From positions 124,001 through 188,000 of the forward strand of contig NZ_FOBF01000004.1 in assembly GCF_900109355.1 (NCBI RefSeq): a stretch of 64,000 nucleotides of DNA, written 5' to 3'. Source of the DNA: Nonomuraea pusilla. Its GTDB lineage: Bacteria; Actinomycetota; Actinomycetes; Streptosporangiales; Streptosporangiaceae. Under the pieces are notes generated by a model. It did not search any database. It worked only from the letters and a program-made list of their open reading frames with translations, and was not told where the DNA came from. How positions within the stretch are numbered: the stretch's first letter is position 1; each line of letters begins with the position of its first letter. A program made the translations under genes and the position numbers. Below are positions 8,491 to 16,975 of this stretch, piece by piece.

Positions 8491-9474
8491 TCAGCTGATG
8501 AGGCCGAAGCCGCGCACCGCCCTGGCGTAGTGCGGCTGCAGCTCGGCGTCGACGCGGTCCGACTCGGCGGCGTCGAGCAGCTCCGACCGCGGCGCCTCGT
8601 CCAGCACGCCATCGTCGGTGAGCCTGGAGCGGGCCAGCACGCCCTGCCTGATCGCCGACACGCTCTCGCCCCGCAGCGCCGCCGCCTGCATCGGGGCCAG
8701 GTAGCCGCCGCGCGCCATCAGGGCGTCCAGCTCGTCCAGCTCCGCCGCGGACGCCGCCCGCAGCGCCCTCGCCCGCGCCCGGTCCCGCGCCCGCCCGTCG
8801 CCGGCCCGCGCCAGCCGCTTCAGCACGTACTCCGTCAGCAGGACGGGCCCGCCCAGCACCCGGCCGATGATCCGGCCGAAGAACCCCATCACCTCGTACG
8901 TGGTGCCCGGATGGTCGACCGCGCCGAGCGACGCCGAGGCGATCGTGGTCTGCGCCTCCTCCCTGGCCCGCAGCGGCGCGGCCCCCACCAGGGCGTCGCG
9001 CCAGGCGGCGAGGGTGCCGAGCGCGGTCTCCACGACGACCTCGTCGCCGGAGGGGACGCGCGAGCAGGCGGCGGCCAGCAGCGCCACCCGCCGCCGGGGC
9101 GACAGCGCCAGCCACAGCGGCAGGCCGATCGTCAGCGCCGGGGTCCGCAGCAGGCCCAGGTGCTCGTAGCGGGCCTCCAGCGACAGGTCCCTCACCGCGA
9201 CCCGCACGGGCCGTCCGACGCCGACCCGGTCGGCCACGCGCCCGGCGAGGGCGTACAGGGAGGGGGCGGCGGAGCGGTCGAGGACGTCCGCGTCGGAGGG
9301 CAGCCGGCCGAGGCGCGGGCGCAGCACCCAGCCCACGGCCACCGCCAGGCCACCGAGCAGCCAGCCGGCGAGGGACCCGCCGCTGACCACGATCGTCCAG
9401 CCGCCCGCGGCGAAGAACGCCAGCGTCAGCAGGTGCACCAGTGACGCCAGGAGGAGAGCGAGCGCACGCTTCAC
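8491..9474 (-). CDS. M48-like membrane protein with degenerate active site
   Basis: A 327-residue protein with two N-terminal hydrophobic segments (LALLLASLVHLLTLAFFAAG, then LAGWLLGGLAVAVGWVL). The following soluble part is laid out like Ste24/M48 peptidases: SLYALAGRVADRVGVGRPVRV, ALTIGLPLWLALSPRRRVALLA. Where M48 enzymes carry HExxH plus a downstream HRD/GD, this protein reads AAACSRVPSGDEVVVE (about residues 135-147), so the zinc histidines are missing. It is probably a pseudo-peptidase with a structural or regulatory role. It sits between lipA and lipB on the same strand; no link to lipoylation is evident. Start is GTG 9474. Confidence 0.6.
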   Translation of the reverse strand: MKRALALLLASLVHLLTLAFFAAGGWTIVVSGGSLAGWLLGGLAVAVGWVLRPRLGRLPSDADVLDRSAAPSLYALAGRVADRVGVGRPVRVAVRDLSLEARYEHLGLLRTPALTIGLPLWLALSPRRRVALLAAACSRVPSGDEVVVETALGTLAAWRDALVGAAPLRAREEAQTTIASASLGAVDHPGTTYEVMGFFGRIIGRVLGGPVLLTEYVLKRLARAGDGRARDRARARALRAASAAELDELDALMARGGYLAPMQAAALRGESVSAIRQGVLARSRLTDDGVLDEAPRSELLDAAESDRVDAELQPHYARAVRGFGLIS

Positions 9475-9576
9475 ACGGGCGATCGTAGGCCGGGGCGGAC
9501 CGCGTTTTCAGCGCTGTTCGGTGCCGATTCGGTTACCTCGCCGGGGTCGCCGCCGCCTGCACCGCTGTCCCGGCGC

Positions 9577-10296
9577 TCACCGGCCGCGCAGCAGGTCTTC
9601 CTCGTGCAGCTCGAACGACTCCAGCCCCAGCGCCTCGGCCAGCCGCTTCTCCGCGATCGGCATGACCTCCTCGACCACGATGCGGCGTCCCGTCTCGGCC
9701 GACAGCGACGACACCCCGGCGTCGGAGAAGCCGCACGGCGAGATCCGGTTGAACCAGCGGGGGTCGTTGGCGCAGTTGAGGGCGAAGCCGTGCATGGTCA
9801 CGCCGCGCGAGACGCGGATGCCGACCGCGCCGAGCTGCCGGTCGGGCAGGCCGAGCGCGGTGTCGCCCGCCGCCCACACCCCGGGACGGCCCTGCACGCG
9901 CCGCGCCGTCACCCCGAAGTCGGCGCACACCTGGATCATGGTGTCCTCCAGGCGGCAGACGTACGAGGTGATGTCGGAGACGGCGACGATCGGGTAGGCG
10001 ACGAGCTGCCCGGGGCCGTGCCAGGTGACGCGGCCGCCGCGGTCGACGTCGACGACAGGGGTGCCGTCGGCGGGCCGCTCGTGGGGCGCCGTGCGCTTGC
10101 CCGCCGTGTACACGGGCGCGTGCTCCAGGACGAGGACGGTGTCGGTCAGCTCACCCGCGACGCGCTTGTCGTGGACCCAGCGCTGCAGCGCCCACGCCTG
10201 CTCGTAGGGGACGTCCACACCGAGACGGACGATGGCGAGTGCGTGGGGATCGACCCCGTGGATGGGGCGCATGGGGCCATTGTGCCGTTCCGTCAC
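9577..10296 (-). CDS. lipB: Octanoyl-ACP:protein N-octanoyltransferase, catalytic Lys replaced
   Basis: About 239 residues. LipB moves octanoate from acyl carrier protein to lipoyl domains. Family motifs are present: LEHAPVYTAGKRT, VDVDRGGRVTWHGPGQLVAY, GVTMHGFALNC and SPCGFSDAGVSSL, with the catalytic Cys at about 188. The partner lysine (Lys142 in M. tuberculosis LipB, inside RKVAAIGVRV) aligns with Gln154 here (RQLGAVGIRV); the codon at 9835-9837 reads CAG on the coding strand. No other lysine lies nearby. Either the dyad works differently in this lineage or activity is reduced. Start is GTG 10296; ATG 10272 is the alternative. Its product feeds LipA. Confidence 0.93.
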   Translation of the reverse strand: MTERHNGPMRPIHGVDPHALAIVRLGVDVPYEQAWALQRWVHDKRVAGELTDTVLVLEHAPVYTAGKRTAPHERPADGTPVVDVDRGGRVTWHGPGQLVAYPIVAVSDITSYVCRLEDTMIQVCADFGVTARRVQGRPGVWAAGDTALGLPDRQLGAVGIRVSRGVTMHGFALNCANDPRWFNRISPCGFSDAGVSSLSAETGRRIVVEEVMPIAEKRLAEALGLESFELHEEDLLRGR

Positions 10297-10310
10297 GCAT
10301 CAAGGGTAAT

Positions 10311-11048
10311 TCAGGCGGTCAGCAGCCGGGGCTCGATCCTGAACTCCTTCACGCCGTTGCCGCCGTCGGGCTCCACCCGGTACGCCCCGCCGCCCGGCGT
10401 GACCGACACCGCCTGGATGAACTCGGTGCCCACGTAGTGCAGGCCCACGCCCTCGTCGGCGGCGTAGCCGGCGGGCAGCTCGCCGTCGGCGACCGAACGG
10501 TGCAGGAGCGAGCGGCGCTGCGGGTCGGAGTCGTAGTGGACGCCGCACGAGTACGGCAGCAGCGCCAGCCCCTCGGCCCAGGGCCGCAGCTCGGGGCCGA
10601 ACGAGTCGGTGTTGCCGCCGACGTGCCAGCACAGCGCGCCCGCGCTCTGGCCCGACAGCACCACGCCGGACCGCCACGCCTCCTCGAACGCCTCGTCGAG
10701 GCCGTGCAGCCGCCACAGCGCCATGAGGTTGGCCACGCTGCCGCCGCTGACGTAGATCATGTCCTGGTCGAGCATCCAGGCGCGCGGGTCGTCGACGTTG
10801 GGCATGGGGAAGACGGTCAGGTGGCTGATCTCGACGTCCCAGCCGGCGAAGGCGCCGTACATCTTGAGCAGCCAGTCGGAGTCGTCGCCCGTGGCGGTGG
10901 CCAGGAGGCCGAGCTTGGGGCGGTCCTGGCCGGTGAGGTCGAGGGCGTAGCGGAGCAGCCCGCTCGCCTCGATGAAGCCGTGGCGGGAACTCGGGCGGAA
11001 CGAGCCGCCCCCGATGGCGAGAATGTGCGACTGGCCGGACCTGGTCAT
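10311..11048 (-). CDS. Peptidase S51 (peptidase E-like) family protein
   Basis: A 245-residue cytosolic protein of the S51/class I glutamine-amidotransferase-like fold. It begins HILAIGGGSFRP and continues KLGLLATATGDDSDW, MIYVSGGSVANLM and the nucleophile elbow VVLSGQSAGALCWH (Ser in GQSAGA). The family includes aspartyl dipeptidase PepE and cyanophycinase. The exact substrate is unknown; a dipeptidase role is a reasonable guess. ATG 11048 was chosen over an in-frame TTG at 11057. It lies 14 bp upstream of lipB on the same strand and is probably co-transcribed with it and the TIGR01777 gene. Confidence 0.85.
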   Translation of the reverse strand: MTRSGQSHILAIGGGSFRPSSRHGFIEASGLLRYALDLTGQDRPKLGLLATATGDDSDWLLKMYGAFAGWDVEISHLTVFPMPNVDDPRAWMLDQDMIYVSGGSVANLMALWRLHGLDEAFEEAWRSGVVLSGQSAGALCWHVGGNTDSFGPELRPWAEGLALLPYSCGVHYDSDPQRRSLLHRSVADGELPAGYAADEGVGLHYVGTEFIQAVSVTPGGGAYRVEPDGGNGVKEFRIEPRLLTA

Positions 11049-11082
11049 TGTCTGCAACCCCCTGGCGAAGGACGAACGGCAC

Positions 11083-11976
11083 CTAGAGTACGGCGCTCAG
11101 CGCCTCGTCGAGGCGGGTATGGGCGAATCGATACCCGCTGTCCAGCAGCTTCGCGGGCAGGACGCGGTGGCCGGAGAGCAGGCCCTCCCTGGCGAACTCG
11201 CCGAGGCCCACGGACAGCGCGAAGGCGGGCACGGGCATCGGCATCGTGCCCTTGCGCAGCGCCTTGCCCAGGGTCCTGGTGAACTCCTCGTTCGTGACCG
11301 GGGTGGGGGAGGTGAGGTTCACCGGCCCCTCCACGTCCTGGTTCTTCAGGATGTGAAGGGTGGCGCCCACCCAGTCGTCCACGGCGATCCACGACCAGAA
11401 CTGCTTCCCCGTGCCGAGCGGCGCCCCGAGGCCCATGCGGAACAGCGGCAGCATGCGGCCGAGCGCGCCGCCCTCGCCGCTGAGCACCAGCCCCGTGCGC
11501 AGCTGCGCGGTGCGCACGCCCCACTCGGCGGCCCGCCGCGCCTCGCCCTCCCACTGCTCGCACAGGTCGGACAGGAACCCCCGGCCCTTCGGGGTGCTCT
11601 CGTCCACGATCGCGTCGCCGGTGTCGCCGTAGAAGTCGACGCCGGACGCCGACACGAGCACCGTGGGCGGCCGCGACAGCTCGCGCAGCGCCCCGACCAG
11701 CACGCGGGTGCCCTGCACGCGGCTGCCGACCAGCTCGCGCTTGTACGCCTCGCTCCACCGCCGCTCCGCGACGGGCGCGCCCGCGAGGTGGACGACGGCC
11801 TCGGCCCCCTCCAGGGCAGCGCGGTCCACGGTGCCGTCCCTGGGCTGCCAGAACGCCTCACCGGGGCCGCGCGGCTCCCGCCGTACCAGGGCGACGACCT
11901 CGCGGCCCTCGGCCCGCAGCGCCCGCGTCAGCGCCGTGCCGAGCAGGCCGGACGCGCCCGTCACAATGATCGCCAT
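11083..11976 (-). CDS. TIGR01777-family NAD-dependent epimerase-like protein
   Basis: A 297-residue extended SDR. It starts MAIIVTGASGLLGTALTRAL (GxxGxxG nucleotide site) and continues AVVHLAGAPVAERRW, the TIGR01777 signature KRELVGSRVQGTRVLV, SASGVDFYGD, FLSDLCEQWEGEA and RTGLVLSGEGGALGRMLP. E. coli YfcH and M. tuberculosis Rv2216 belong to this family; Rv2216 likewise lies between the E2 gene and lipB. The substrate is unknown. ATG 11976 is chosen because the Rossmann motif begins immediately. The longer frame upstream has no family similarity. Confidence 0.9.
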   Translation of the reverse strand: MAIIVTGASGLLGTALTRALRAEGREVVALVRREPRGPGEAFWQPRDGTVDRAALEGAEAVVHLAGAPVAERRWSEAYKRELVGSRVQGTRVLVGALRELSRPPTVLVSASGVDFYGDTGDAIVDESTPKGRGFLSDLCEQWEGEARRAAEWGVRTAQLRTGLVLSGEGGALGRMLPLFRMGLGAPLGTGKQFWSWIAVDDWVGATLHILKNQDVEGPVNLTSPTPVTNEEFTRTLGKALRKGTMPMPVPAFALSVGLGEFAREGLLSGHRVLPAKLLDSGYRFAHTRLDEALSAVL

Positions 11977-12082
11977 GCTCCAACCGTACGCCGCGGCCCC
12001 CCGGAGGCGATGACCGGACGGCGACGGCGCGGGCAAGGAACGGGGCAAGAAGCGCGGCGAGGAACGAGGTGAGAAACGGCGC

Positions 12083-12110
12083 GGGGCCGGGCGGAAAGCC
12101 GCCCGGCCCC
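12083..12110 (-). terminator. GC-rich hairpin downstream of sucB
   Basis: A perfect 12-bp stem (GGGGCCGGGCGG with CCGCCCGGCCCC) around a four-base AAAG loop lies 20 bp beyond the sucB stop codon. The 12010-12080 stretch between it and the TIGR01777 start holds loosely repeated purine-rich words (GGCAAGGAACG, GGCAAGAAGCG, GGCGAGGAACG) and no gene. Confidence 0.8.
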
Positions 12111-12129
12111 GGCACGGGGTGCCACCGCG

Positions 12130-13593
12130 TCAGGCGAGCCCGAGCTGGGCCTCGAAGCGGCCCTCCTCCAGGCGGCGCTTGACCGTGGTGAGGAAGCGCG
12201 CGGCGTCGGCGCCGTCGACCAGGCGGTGGTCGTAGGTGAGCGCCAGGTACACCATCGAGCGCACCGCGATGACCTCGCCCTCGGGCGTGTCGATCACGAC
12301 GGGCCGCTTGACGACGGCGCCGGTGCCCAGCATGCCGACCTGCGGCTGGTTGAGGATCGGCGTGTCGAACAGCGCGCCGCGGCTGCCGGTGTTGGTGAGC
12401 GTGAACGTGCCGCCGGTGATCTCGTCGGGGGTCACCTTGTTGGCGCGGGTGCGCTCGGCCAGGTCGGCGGTCTTGCGGGCGAGGCCGGCCAGGTTGAGGT
12501 CGCCGGCGTTCTTGATGACCGCCGCGATGAGGCCGCGGTCGGTGTCGACCGCGATGCCCAGGTGCTCGACGTCGAAGTACGTGACCTCCATGGTCTCGTT
12601 GTTGATCGTCGCGTTGAGCTTGGGGTGCTGCTTGAGCGCCTCGATGGCGGCCATCTCGAAGAACGGCATGAACGACAGCTTGACGCCCTCGCGGCGCAGG
12701 AAGTCGTCCTTGGCCTGCTCGCGCAGCCGCGCGATCTTGGTGACGTCGACCTCGACCACGGTGGTGAGCTGGGCGGCCGTCTGCAGCGACTCGACCAGGC
12801 GCTTCGACATCGTCTGGCGCAGGCGCGACATCTTCTCGGTGCGGCCGCGCAGCGTGGTGTCGACCTGGACGGGCTCGGGCGCGGCGGCGACCGGGGCCTG
12901 GGCGGCGGGCGCCTGGGCGGCCGGGGCGGCGGCCTGCGCGGCGGGGGCCTGGGCGGCCTGCTCGCGCTTGGCCTTGGCGGCCTCCAGGACGTCCTGCTTG
13001 CGGATGCGGCCGCCGACGCCGGTGCCGCTGATCGCCTCCAGGTCGACGCCGTGCTCGGCGGCGAGCTTGCGCACCAGCGGCGTGACGTACGGGCTCTCGC
13101 CGCCGGACACCGGGGCGGCCTCGGGCGCCTGGGCGACCGGCGCGGGCTGCTGCACCGGCGGGGCGGCGGCGGGAGCCGGGGCGGGCGCGGCCTGCGGAGC
13201 CGGAGCCGGAGCCGGAGCGGCCGGGGCGGGCTGCGGGATCGAGGACACCGGGGCGGCGGGCGCCGGGGCGGGCTCGGGGGCGGGAGCCGGAGCCGGCTGC
13301 GCGGCGGGCGCGGGAGCGGGAGCGGGAGCGGCCGGGGCGGCGGCGCCGGCCTGCGCGTTCTCGTCGATGATCGCGAGCTCCGCGCCGACCTCGACCGTCT
13401 CGTCCTCGGCGACGACGATCTTGGTCAGCACGCCGGACGACGGCGACGGGATCTCGGTGTCGACCTTGTCCGTCGAGACCTCGAGGAGCGGCTCGTCGGC
13501 CTCGACGCGCTCGCCCTCCTTCTTCAGCCAACGGGTTACCGTGCCCTCGGTCACGCTCTCGCCGAGCTGGGGCATCTGTACGGAGACCGGCAT
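12130..13593 (-). CDS. sucB: 2-oxoacid dehydrogenase E2 (dihydrolipoamide acyltransferase)
   Basis: A 487-residue E2 subunit. A single lipoyl domain (about 1-76) has the modified lysine in [16 protein letters not shown] long Ala/Pro linker follows, then the E1/E3-binding domain ([19 protein letters not shown]), a second Ala/Pro linker, and the catalytic domain from about 250. The catalytic histidine motif [14 protein letters not shown] is intact. Start ATG 13593 precedes [16 protein letters not shown]. The actinobacterial E2 at this locus (M. tuberculosis DlaT, Rv2215) can serve pyruvate and 2-oxoglutarate complexes, so the symbol follows common usage. lpdA (E3) lies 36 bp upstream; no E1 gene is present. 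Confidence 0.95.
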   Translation of the reverse strand: MPVSVQMPQLGESVTEGTVTRWLKKEGERVEADEPLLEVSTDKVDTEIPSPSSGVLTKIVVAEDETVEVGAELAIIDENAQAGAAAPAAPAPAPAPAAQPAPAPAPEPAPAPAAPVSSIPQPAPAAPAPAPAPQAAPAPAPAAAPPVQQPAPVAQAPEAAPVSGGESPYVTPLVRKLAAEHGVDLEAISGTGVGGRIRKQDVLEAAKAKREQAAQAPAAQAAAPAAQAPAAQAPVAAAPEPVQVDTTLRGRTEKMSRLRQTMSKRLVESLQTAAQLTTVVEVDVTKIARLREQAKDDFLRREGVKLSFMPFFEMAAIEALKQHPKLNATINNETMEVTYFDVEHLGIAVDTDRGLIAAVIKNAGDLNLAGLARKTADLAERTRANKVTPDEITGGTFTLTNTGSRGALFDTPILNQPQVGMLGTGAVVKRPVVIDTPEGEVIAVRSMVYLALTYDHRLVDGADAARFLTTVKRRLEEGRFEAQLGLA

Positions 13594-13629
13594 CGTTATC
13601 TTCTCTCGCGTTCTGATTCGAGGGCTGGA

Positions 13630-14994
13630 CTAGTTGTGTACGTGCAGAGGCTTGCCGGCCAGGGCCAGCATCGCCTCACCGACCGCCTCGGACTGGGTCG
13701 GGTGTGCGTGGATGAGCTGGGCGACCTCGGCGGGCAGCGCCTCCCAGTTGTAGATCAGCTGGCCCTCCGTGACGAGCTCGCCGATGCGCCGGCCCACCAT
13801 GTGGACGCCGACGACGGGGCCGTCCTTCTGGGCGATGACCTTCACCGCGCCGGAGGTGCCGAGGATCTGGCTCTTGGGGTTGCCCGCGAGGTCGTAGACC
13901 TGCTCGACGATCTCGATGCCGCGCTCGGCGGCCTGCTTCGAGGTGATGCCCACGGAGGCCACCTCGGGGTCGGAATAGGTGATGCGCGGGACGCCCGCGT
14001 AGTCGATGGGCGGCGGGTTGAGCCCCGCGATGTGCTCGGCCACCATGATGCCCTCGGCGAACCCGGCGTGCGCGAGCTGGAGCGTGGGGATGAGGTCGCC
14101 GATGGCGTACACGCCCGGCACCGAGGTGCGGCAGTGCTCGTCGACCACGACGGCGCCGCGCTCGATGGCGATGCCCTGCTCCTCGAAGCCCATGCCGCCG
14201 GAGACGGCGCCGCGGCCGACGGCCACGAGCAGCAGCTCGGCGTCGAGGGTCTTGCCGTTGGCCAGGGTGACGACGACGCCCGTCTCGGTGGTCTTGGCGC
14301 TGTCGAAGAAGACGCCCAGCTCGTACTTGATGCCGCGGCGGCGGAAGGCGCGCTCCAGCAGCTTGGAGCTGGACTCCTCCTCGGTGGGCAGCAGGTGGGG
14401 CAGCGCCTCGACGATGGTCACCTCGGCGCCGAACGAGCGGTAGACGCTCGCCAGCTCCACGCCGATGACGCCGCCGCCCAGCACGATGACCGACGTGGGG
14501 ACGCGGTCCATCCTCAGCGTGTGCTCGCTGGTGATGACGCGCTCGCCGTCGATCTCCAGGCCGGGCAGCGACCGGGGAGCCGAGCCCGTGGCCAGGACGA
14601 TGTGGCGGCCTTCGTAGACCTCGGAGCCGACCTGGACGCGGTCCGGCCCGACCAGGCGGCCCTCGCCCTCGACGATCGTCACGCCCGCGCCCTTCAGCAG
14701 GCCCTGGACGCCCTTCCAGGCCCGGTTGACGATCTTGTCCTTGAACGCGTGGACACCGGCGACGTCGATGCCCTCGAAGCGCGCCTTGACGCCGTACGCC
14801 TCGCTCTCGCGGGTCTCGTCGGCGATCTCGGCCGAGTGCAGCAGGGCCTTGGTGGGGATGCATCCCCTGTGGAGGCAGGTGCCGCCGATCTTGTCCTTTT
14901 CGATCAGGGCGACCGACTTGCCCAGCTCAGCCGCCCGGAGCGCGCAGGCGTAACCGCCGCTGCCGCCACCTAGGACGACGATGTCGTAGGCCAC
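13630..14994 (-). CDS. lpdA: Dihydrolipoamide dehydrogenase (E3)
   Basis: A 454-residue flavin disulfide reductase that reoxidises dihydrolipoyl E2 using NAD+. The FAD-binding N-terminus is YDIVVLGGGSGGYACALRAA. The redox disulfide is in GGTCLHRGCIPTKALLHSAE. A second Rossmann motif for NAD (VIVLGGGVIGVELASVYRSF), the FAD strand VYAIGDLIPTLQLAHAGFAE, and the C-terminal catalytic dyad HAHPTQSEAVGEA (His-Pro-x-x-x-Glu) are all intact. ATG 14994. It lies directly upstream of sucB and 51 bp downstream of pepA on the same strand, so co-transcription is likely. Confidence 0.97.
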   Translation of the reverse strand: MAYDIVVLGGGSGGYACALRAAELGKSVALIEKDKIGGTCLHRGCIPTKALLHSAEIADETRESEAYGVKARFEGIDVAGVHAFKDKIVNRAWKGVQGLLKGAGVTIVEGEGRLVGPDRVQVGSEVYEGRHIVLATGSAPRSLPGLEIDGERVITSEHTLRMDRVPTSVIVLGGGVIGVELASVYRSFGAEVTIVEALPHLLPTEEESSSKLLERAFRRRGIKYELGVFFDSAKTTETGVVVTLANGKTLDAELLLVAVGRGAVSGGMGFEEQGIAIERGAVVVDEHCRTSVPGVYAIGDLIPTLQLAHAGFAEGIMVAEHIAGLNPPPIDYAGVPRITYSDPEVASVGITSKQAAERGIEIVEQVYDLAGNPKSQILGTSGAVKVIAQKDGPVVGVHMVGRRIGELVTEGQLIYNWEALPAEVAQLIHAHPTQSEAVGEAMLALAGKPLHVHN

Positions 14995-15045
14995 AGGAAG
15001 GCTCCTTGTAGGGGTGTTCGTGATGCCGTCATCTTTTCATTGGTT

Positions 15046-16521
15046 TCAGATGCTCGCGTGCCGCTCGGCGAGACCGATGAGCGTGCGGGTGATCGCCCCC
15101 GTGCCGCCCTTCGGGACGTAGCCGTACGGTTCGCCCTTGTTGAAGGCGGGCCCGGCCATGTCGATGTGGGCCCAGCGCACCCCGTCGGGCACGAACTCCT
15201 TCAGGAAGACGCCCGCCGCGAGCATGCCGCCCCAGCGCTCGGGCTGGAGGTTGGCGATGTCGGCGACCGGGGAGTCGAGGCCCTTGCGCAGCTCCTCGGG
15301 CAGGGGCATGCCCCAGGCGCCCTCGCCCGCGGCGCCGGCGGCCTCGACGACGAGCTCCCTGACGGCGTCGTCGTTGGCCATGACGGCGGCGGTGCGCCAG
15401 CCGAGCGCGACGATCTGCGCGCCGGTGAGGGTGGCGACGTCCACGATGAGGTCGGGGGAGTCCTGGGCGGCGCGCGCGATGCCGTCCATGAGCACCAGGC
15501 GGCCCTCGGCGTCGGTGTCGAGCACCTCCACGGTCTTGCCGCTGTAGCTGCGGATGACGTCGGACGGGCGCTGGGCGGTGCCGCTCGGCAGGTTCTCGGC
15601 CAGGCAGAGGTAGCCCACGGCGTTGACGGGCAGGCCGAGCCTGGCGATGCCGACCAGGGCGCCGAAGACCGCGCCCGCGCCGCTCATGTCGGACTTCATC
15701 CAGTCCATGGAGGCCGATGGCTTCAGCGACAGGCCGCCGGAGTCGAACGTGATGCCCTTGCCCACGAACGCGAGCGTCTTGGACGCCTCGGGGTGGGTGT
15801 AGGACAGGCGGACCAGCCGCGGCGGGTTCGCCGAGCCCTGGCCGACGCCGATGAGGCCGCCGTAGCCGCCGTCCTTGAGCTGCTTCTCGTCGAGGATCTC
15901 GACGCCCAGGCCGGTCTCGGCGGCCGCGCGCTCGGCGATCTCGGCGAACTTGGCCGGGTTGAGGTCGGAGGGCGGCGTGTTGACCAGGTCGCGCACGAGC
16001 GTGACCGCCTCGGCGAGCACCGCGGCGCGCTCGGCGACCTGCTCCGCGCCCTCGGCGCCGGAGACGACGGTCAGCTCGGCGACGGGCTCCTTGCGCTCGC
16101 CGTTCGTGCGGTAGCGGTCGAAGGCGTAGGCGCCGAGCAGGCCGCCGAGCGCCACGGCCTCGGCCTCCTCGGCGGTGCCCGCGGGCAGGGCGAGCGCGGC
16201 GCGGGCGGTGCCCGCCAGTGACCGTACGGCGGCCCCTGCGGCACGGCGCAGGCCTTCCAGGTCGGGCGAGTCGCCCAGGCCGACGGCGACCAGCACCGGC
16301 GCGGCGATGGAGCCGAAGGTGGGGAGCTTGGCCAGCTCACCGGGCTTGCCGCCGAAGCCGAGCGCGGCGAGCGAGGTGGCGAGGCCGCCTCCGAAGGCGG
16401 TGTCGAGGGTTTCCGCGCCCGCTGCGGGGCTGAGGCCGTCCTGGCCTGACCTGAAGCCGACGATCAACGCGTCGGTGTCGATGGAGACTGGATCTGCTGA
16501 GTTCAGCCGCACAGTGGTCAC
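15046..16521 (-). CDS. pepA: Leucyl aminopeptidase (M17)
   Basis: A 491-residue cytosolic two-metal aminopeptidase of family M17. The metal and catalytic region is intact: FVGKGITFDSGGLSLKPS, MKSDMSGAGAVFGAL, and the signature VLDTDAEGRLVLMDG; the substrate-site Arg is in that motif. The C-terminal HIDMAGPAFN is also typical. GTG 16521 (reading VTTVRLNSADP) is chosen because the frame further upstream is not conserved-looking and runs into the divergent GntR promoter. M. tuberculosis PepB (Rv2213) holds the same place near the E2 gene. Confidence 0.95.
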   Translation of the reverse strand: MTTVRLNSADPVSIDTDALIVGFRSGQDGLSPAAGAETLDTAFGGGLATSLAALGFGGKPGELAKLPTFGSIAAPVLVAVGLGDSPDLEGLRRAAGAAVRSLAGTARAALALPAGTAEEAEAVALGGLLGAYAFDRYRTNGERKEPVAELTVVSGAEGAEQVAERAAVLAEAVTLVRDLVNTPPSDLNPAKFAEIAERAAAETGLGVEILDEKQLKDGGYGGLIGVGQGSANPPRLVRLSYTHPEASKTLAFVGKGITFDSGGLSLKPSASMDWMKSDMSGAGAVFGALVGIARLGLPVNAVGYLCLAENLPSGTAQRPSDVIRSYSGKTVEVLDTDAEGRLVLMDGIARAAQDSPDLIVDVATLTGAQIVALGWRTAAVMANDDAVRELVVEAAGAAGEGAWGMPLPEELRKGLDSPVADIANLQPERWGGMLAAGVFLKEFVPDGVRWAHIDMAGPAFNKGEPYGYVPKGGTGAITRTLIGLAERHASI

Positions 16522-16604
16522 GTAAACCGATGCTATCCACGGTTTCTGCGTACTCACAAACAGGGGTTCATCCCACCAATACCGCGTTGCGCGCTGGAGA
16601 ATTG

Positions 16605-16629
16605 ATGGTGCTAGTGTCATTAGCACCAT
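16605..16629. promoter_or_regulatory. Inverted repeat at the GntR start codon (autoregulatory operator)
   Basis: ATGGTGCTA and TAGCACCAT form perfect 9-bp arms around a 7-bp spacer. The right arm runs into the start codon at 16628. TAGTGT (16612-16617) inside it looks like a -10 box, which would make the transcript essentially leaderless. A GntR-family repressor bound here would block its own operon; the divergent pepA start is 84 bp away. Confidence 0.75.
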
Positions 16630-16975
16630 GTTGCTCACGCTCGATCTGAACGACGCCCGGCCCCTGCACGAGCAGGTCGCCGGGGCGATCCGCCGCGCGA
16701 TCGGCGAAGGGGCCTACGCCCCCGGCGACCGCCTGCCACCCGCCCGCGACCTGGCGCAGGCACTCGGCATCAACCCCAACACCGTCCTGCGCGCGCTGCG
16801 CGACCTGCGCGACGAGGGCCTGCTCGAGTTCAGGCGCGGGCGCGGCGTCAGCGTCGCGGGCCGCGCCGACGGCCGCGCCCTGCTCGCCCAGCGGGCCCGC
16901 GAGCTGCTGGACGAGGCCAAGAGATACGGCTACGGCCGTGACGACCTCATCACCATCCTGGAGGGACTTCCATGA
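16628..16975 (+). CDS. GntR-family regulator, YtrA subfamily
   Basis: A 115-residue short GntR protein. The winged helix lies at residues 5-75 (PLHEQVAGAIRRAIGEGAYA, then LPPARDLAQALGINPNTVLR), followed by a small helical tail (ARELLDEAKRYGYGRDDLIT), the layout of the YtrA subfamily with its short dimerisation helices. YtrA proteins usually repress the membrane-protein or ABC operon that follows them. Here the next genes encode a DUF1648 membrane protein (ATGA overlap) and a CPBP protease. The inverted repeat at 16605-16629 is the obvious candidate operator. No ribosome site is present, consistent with a leaderless message. Confidence 0.92.
   Translation: MLLTLDLNDARPLHEQVAGAIRRAIGEGAYAPGDRLPPARDLAQALGINPNTVLRALRDLRDEGLLEFRRGRGVSVAGRADGRALLAQRARELLDEAKRYGYGRDDLITILEGLP

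Noticed and set aside
12226..14973. Plus-strand open frame of 915 codons opposite sucB and lpdA
   Set aside because: Composition is low complexity and it mirrors two textbook genes on the other strand; no domain is seen.
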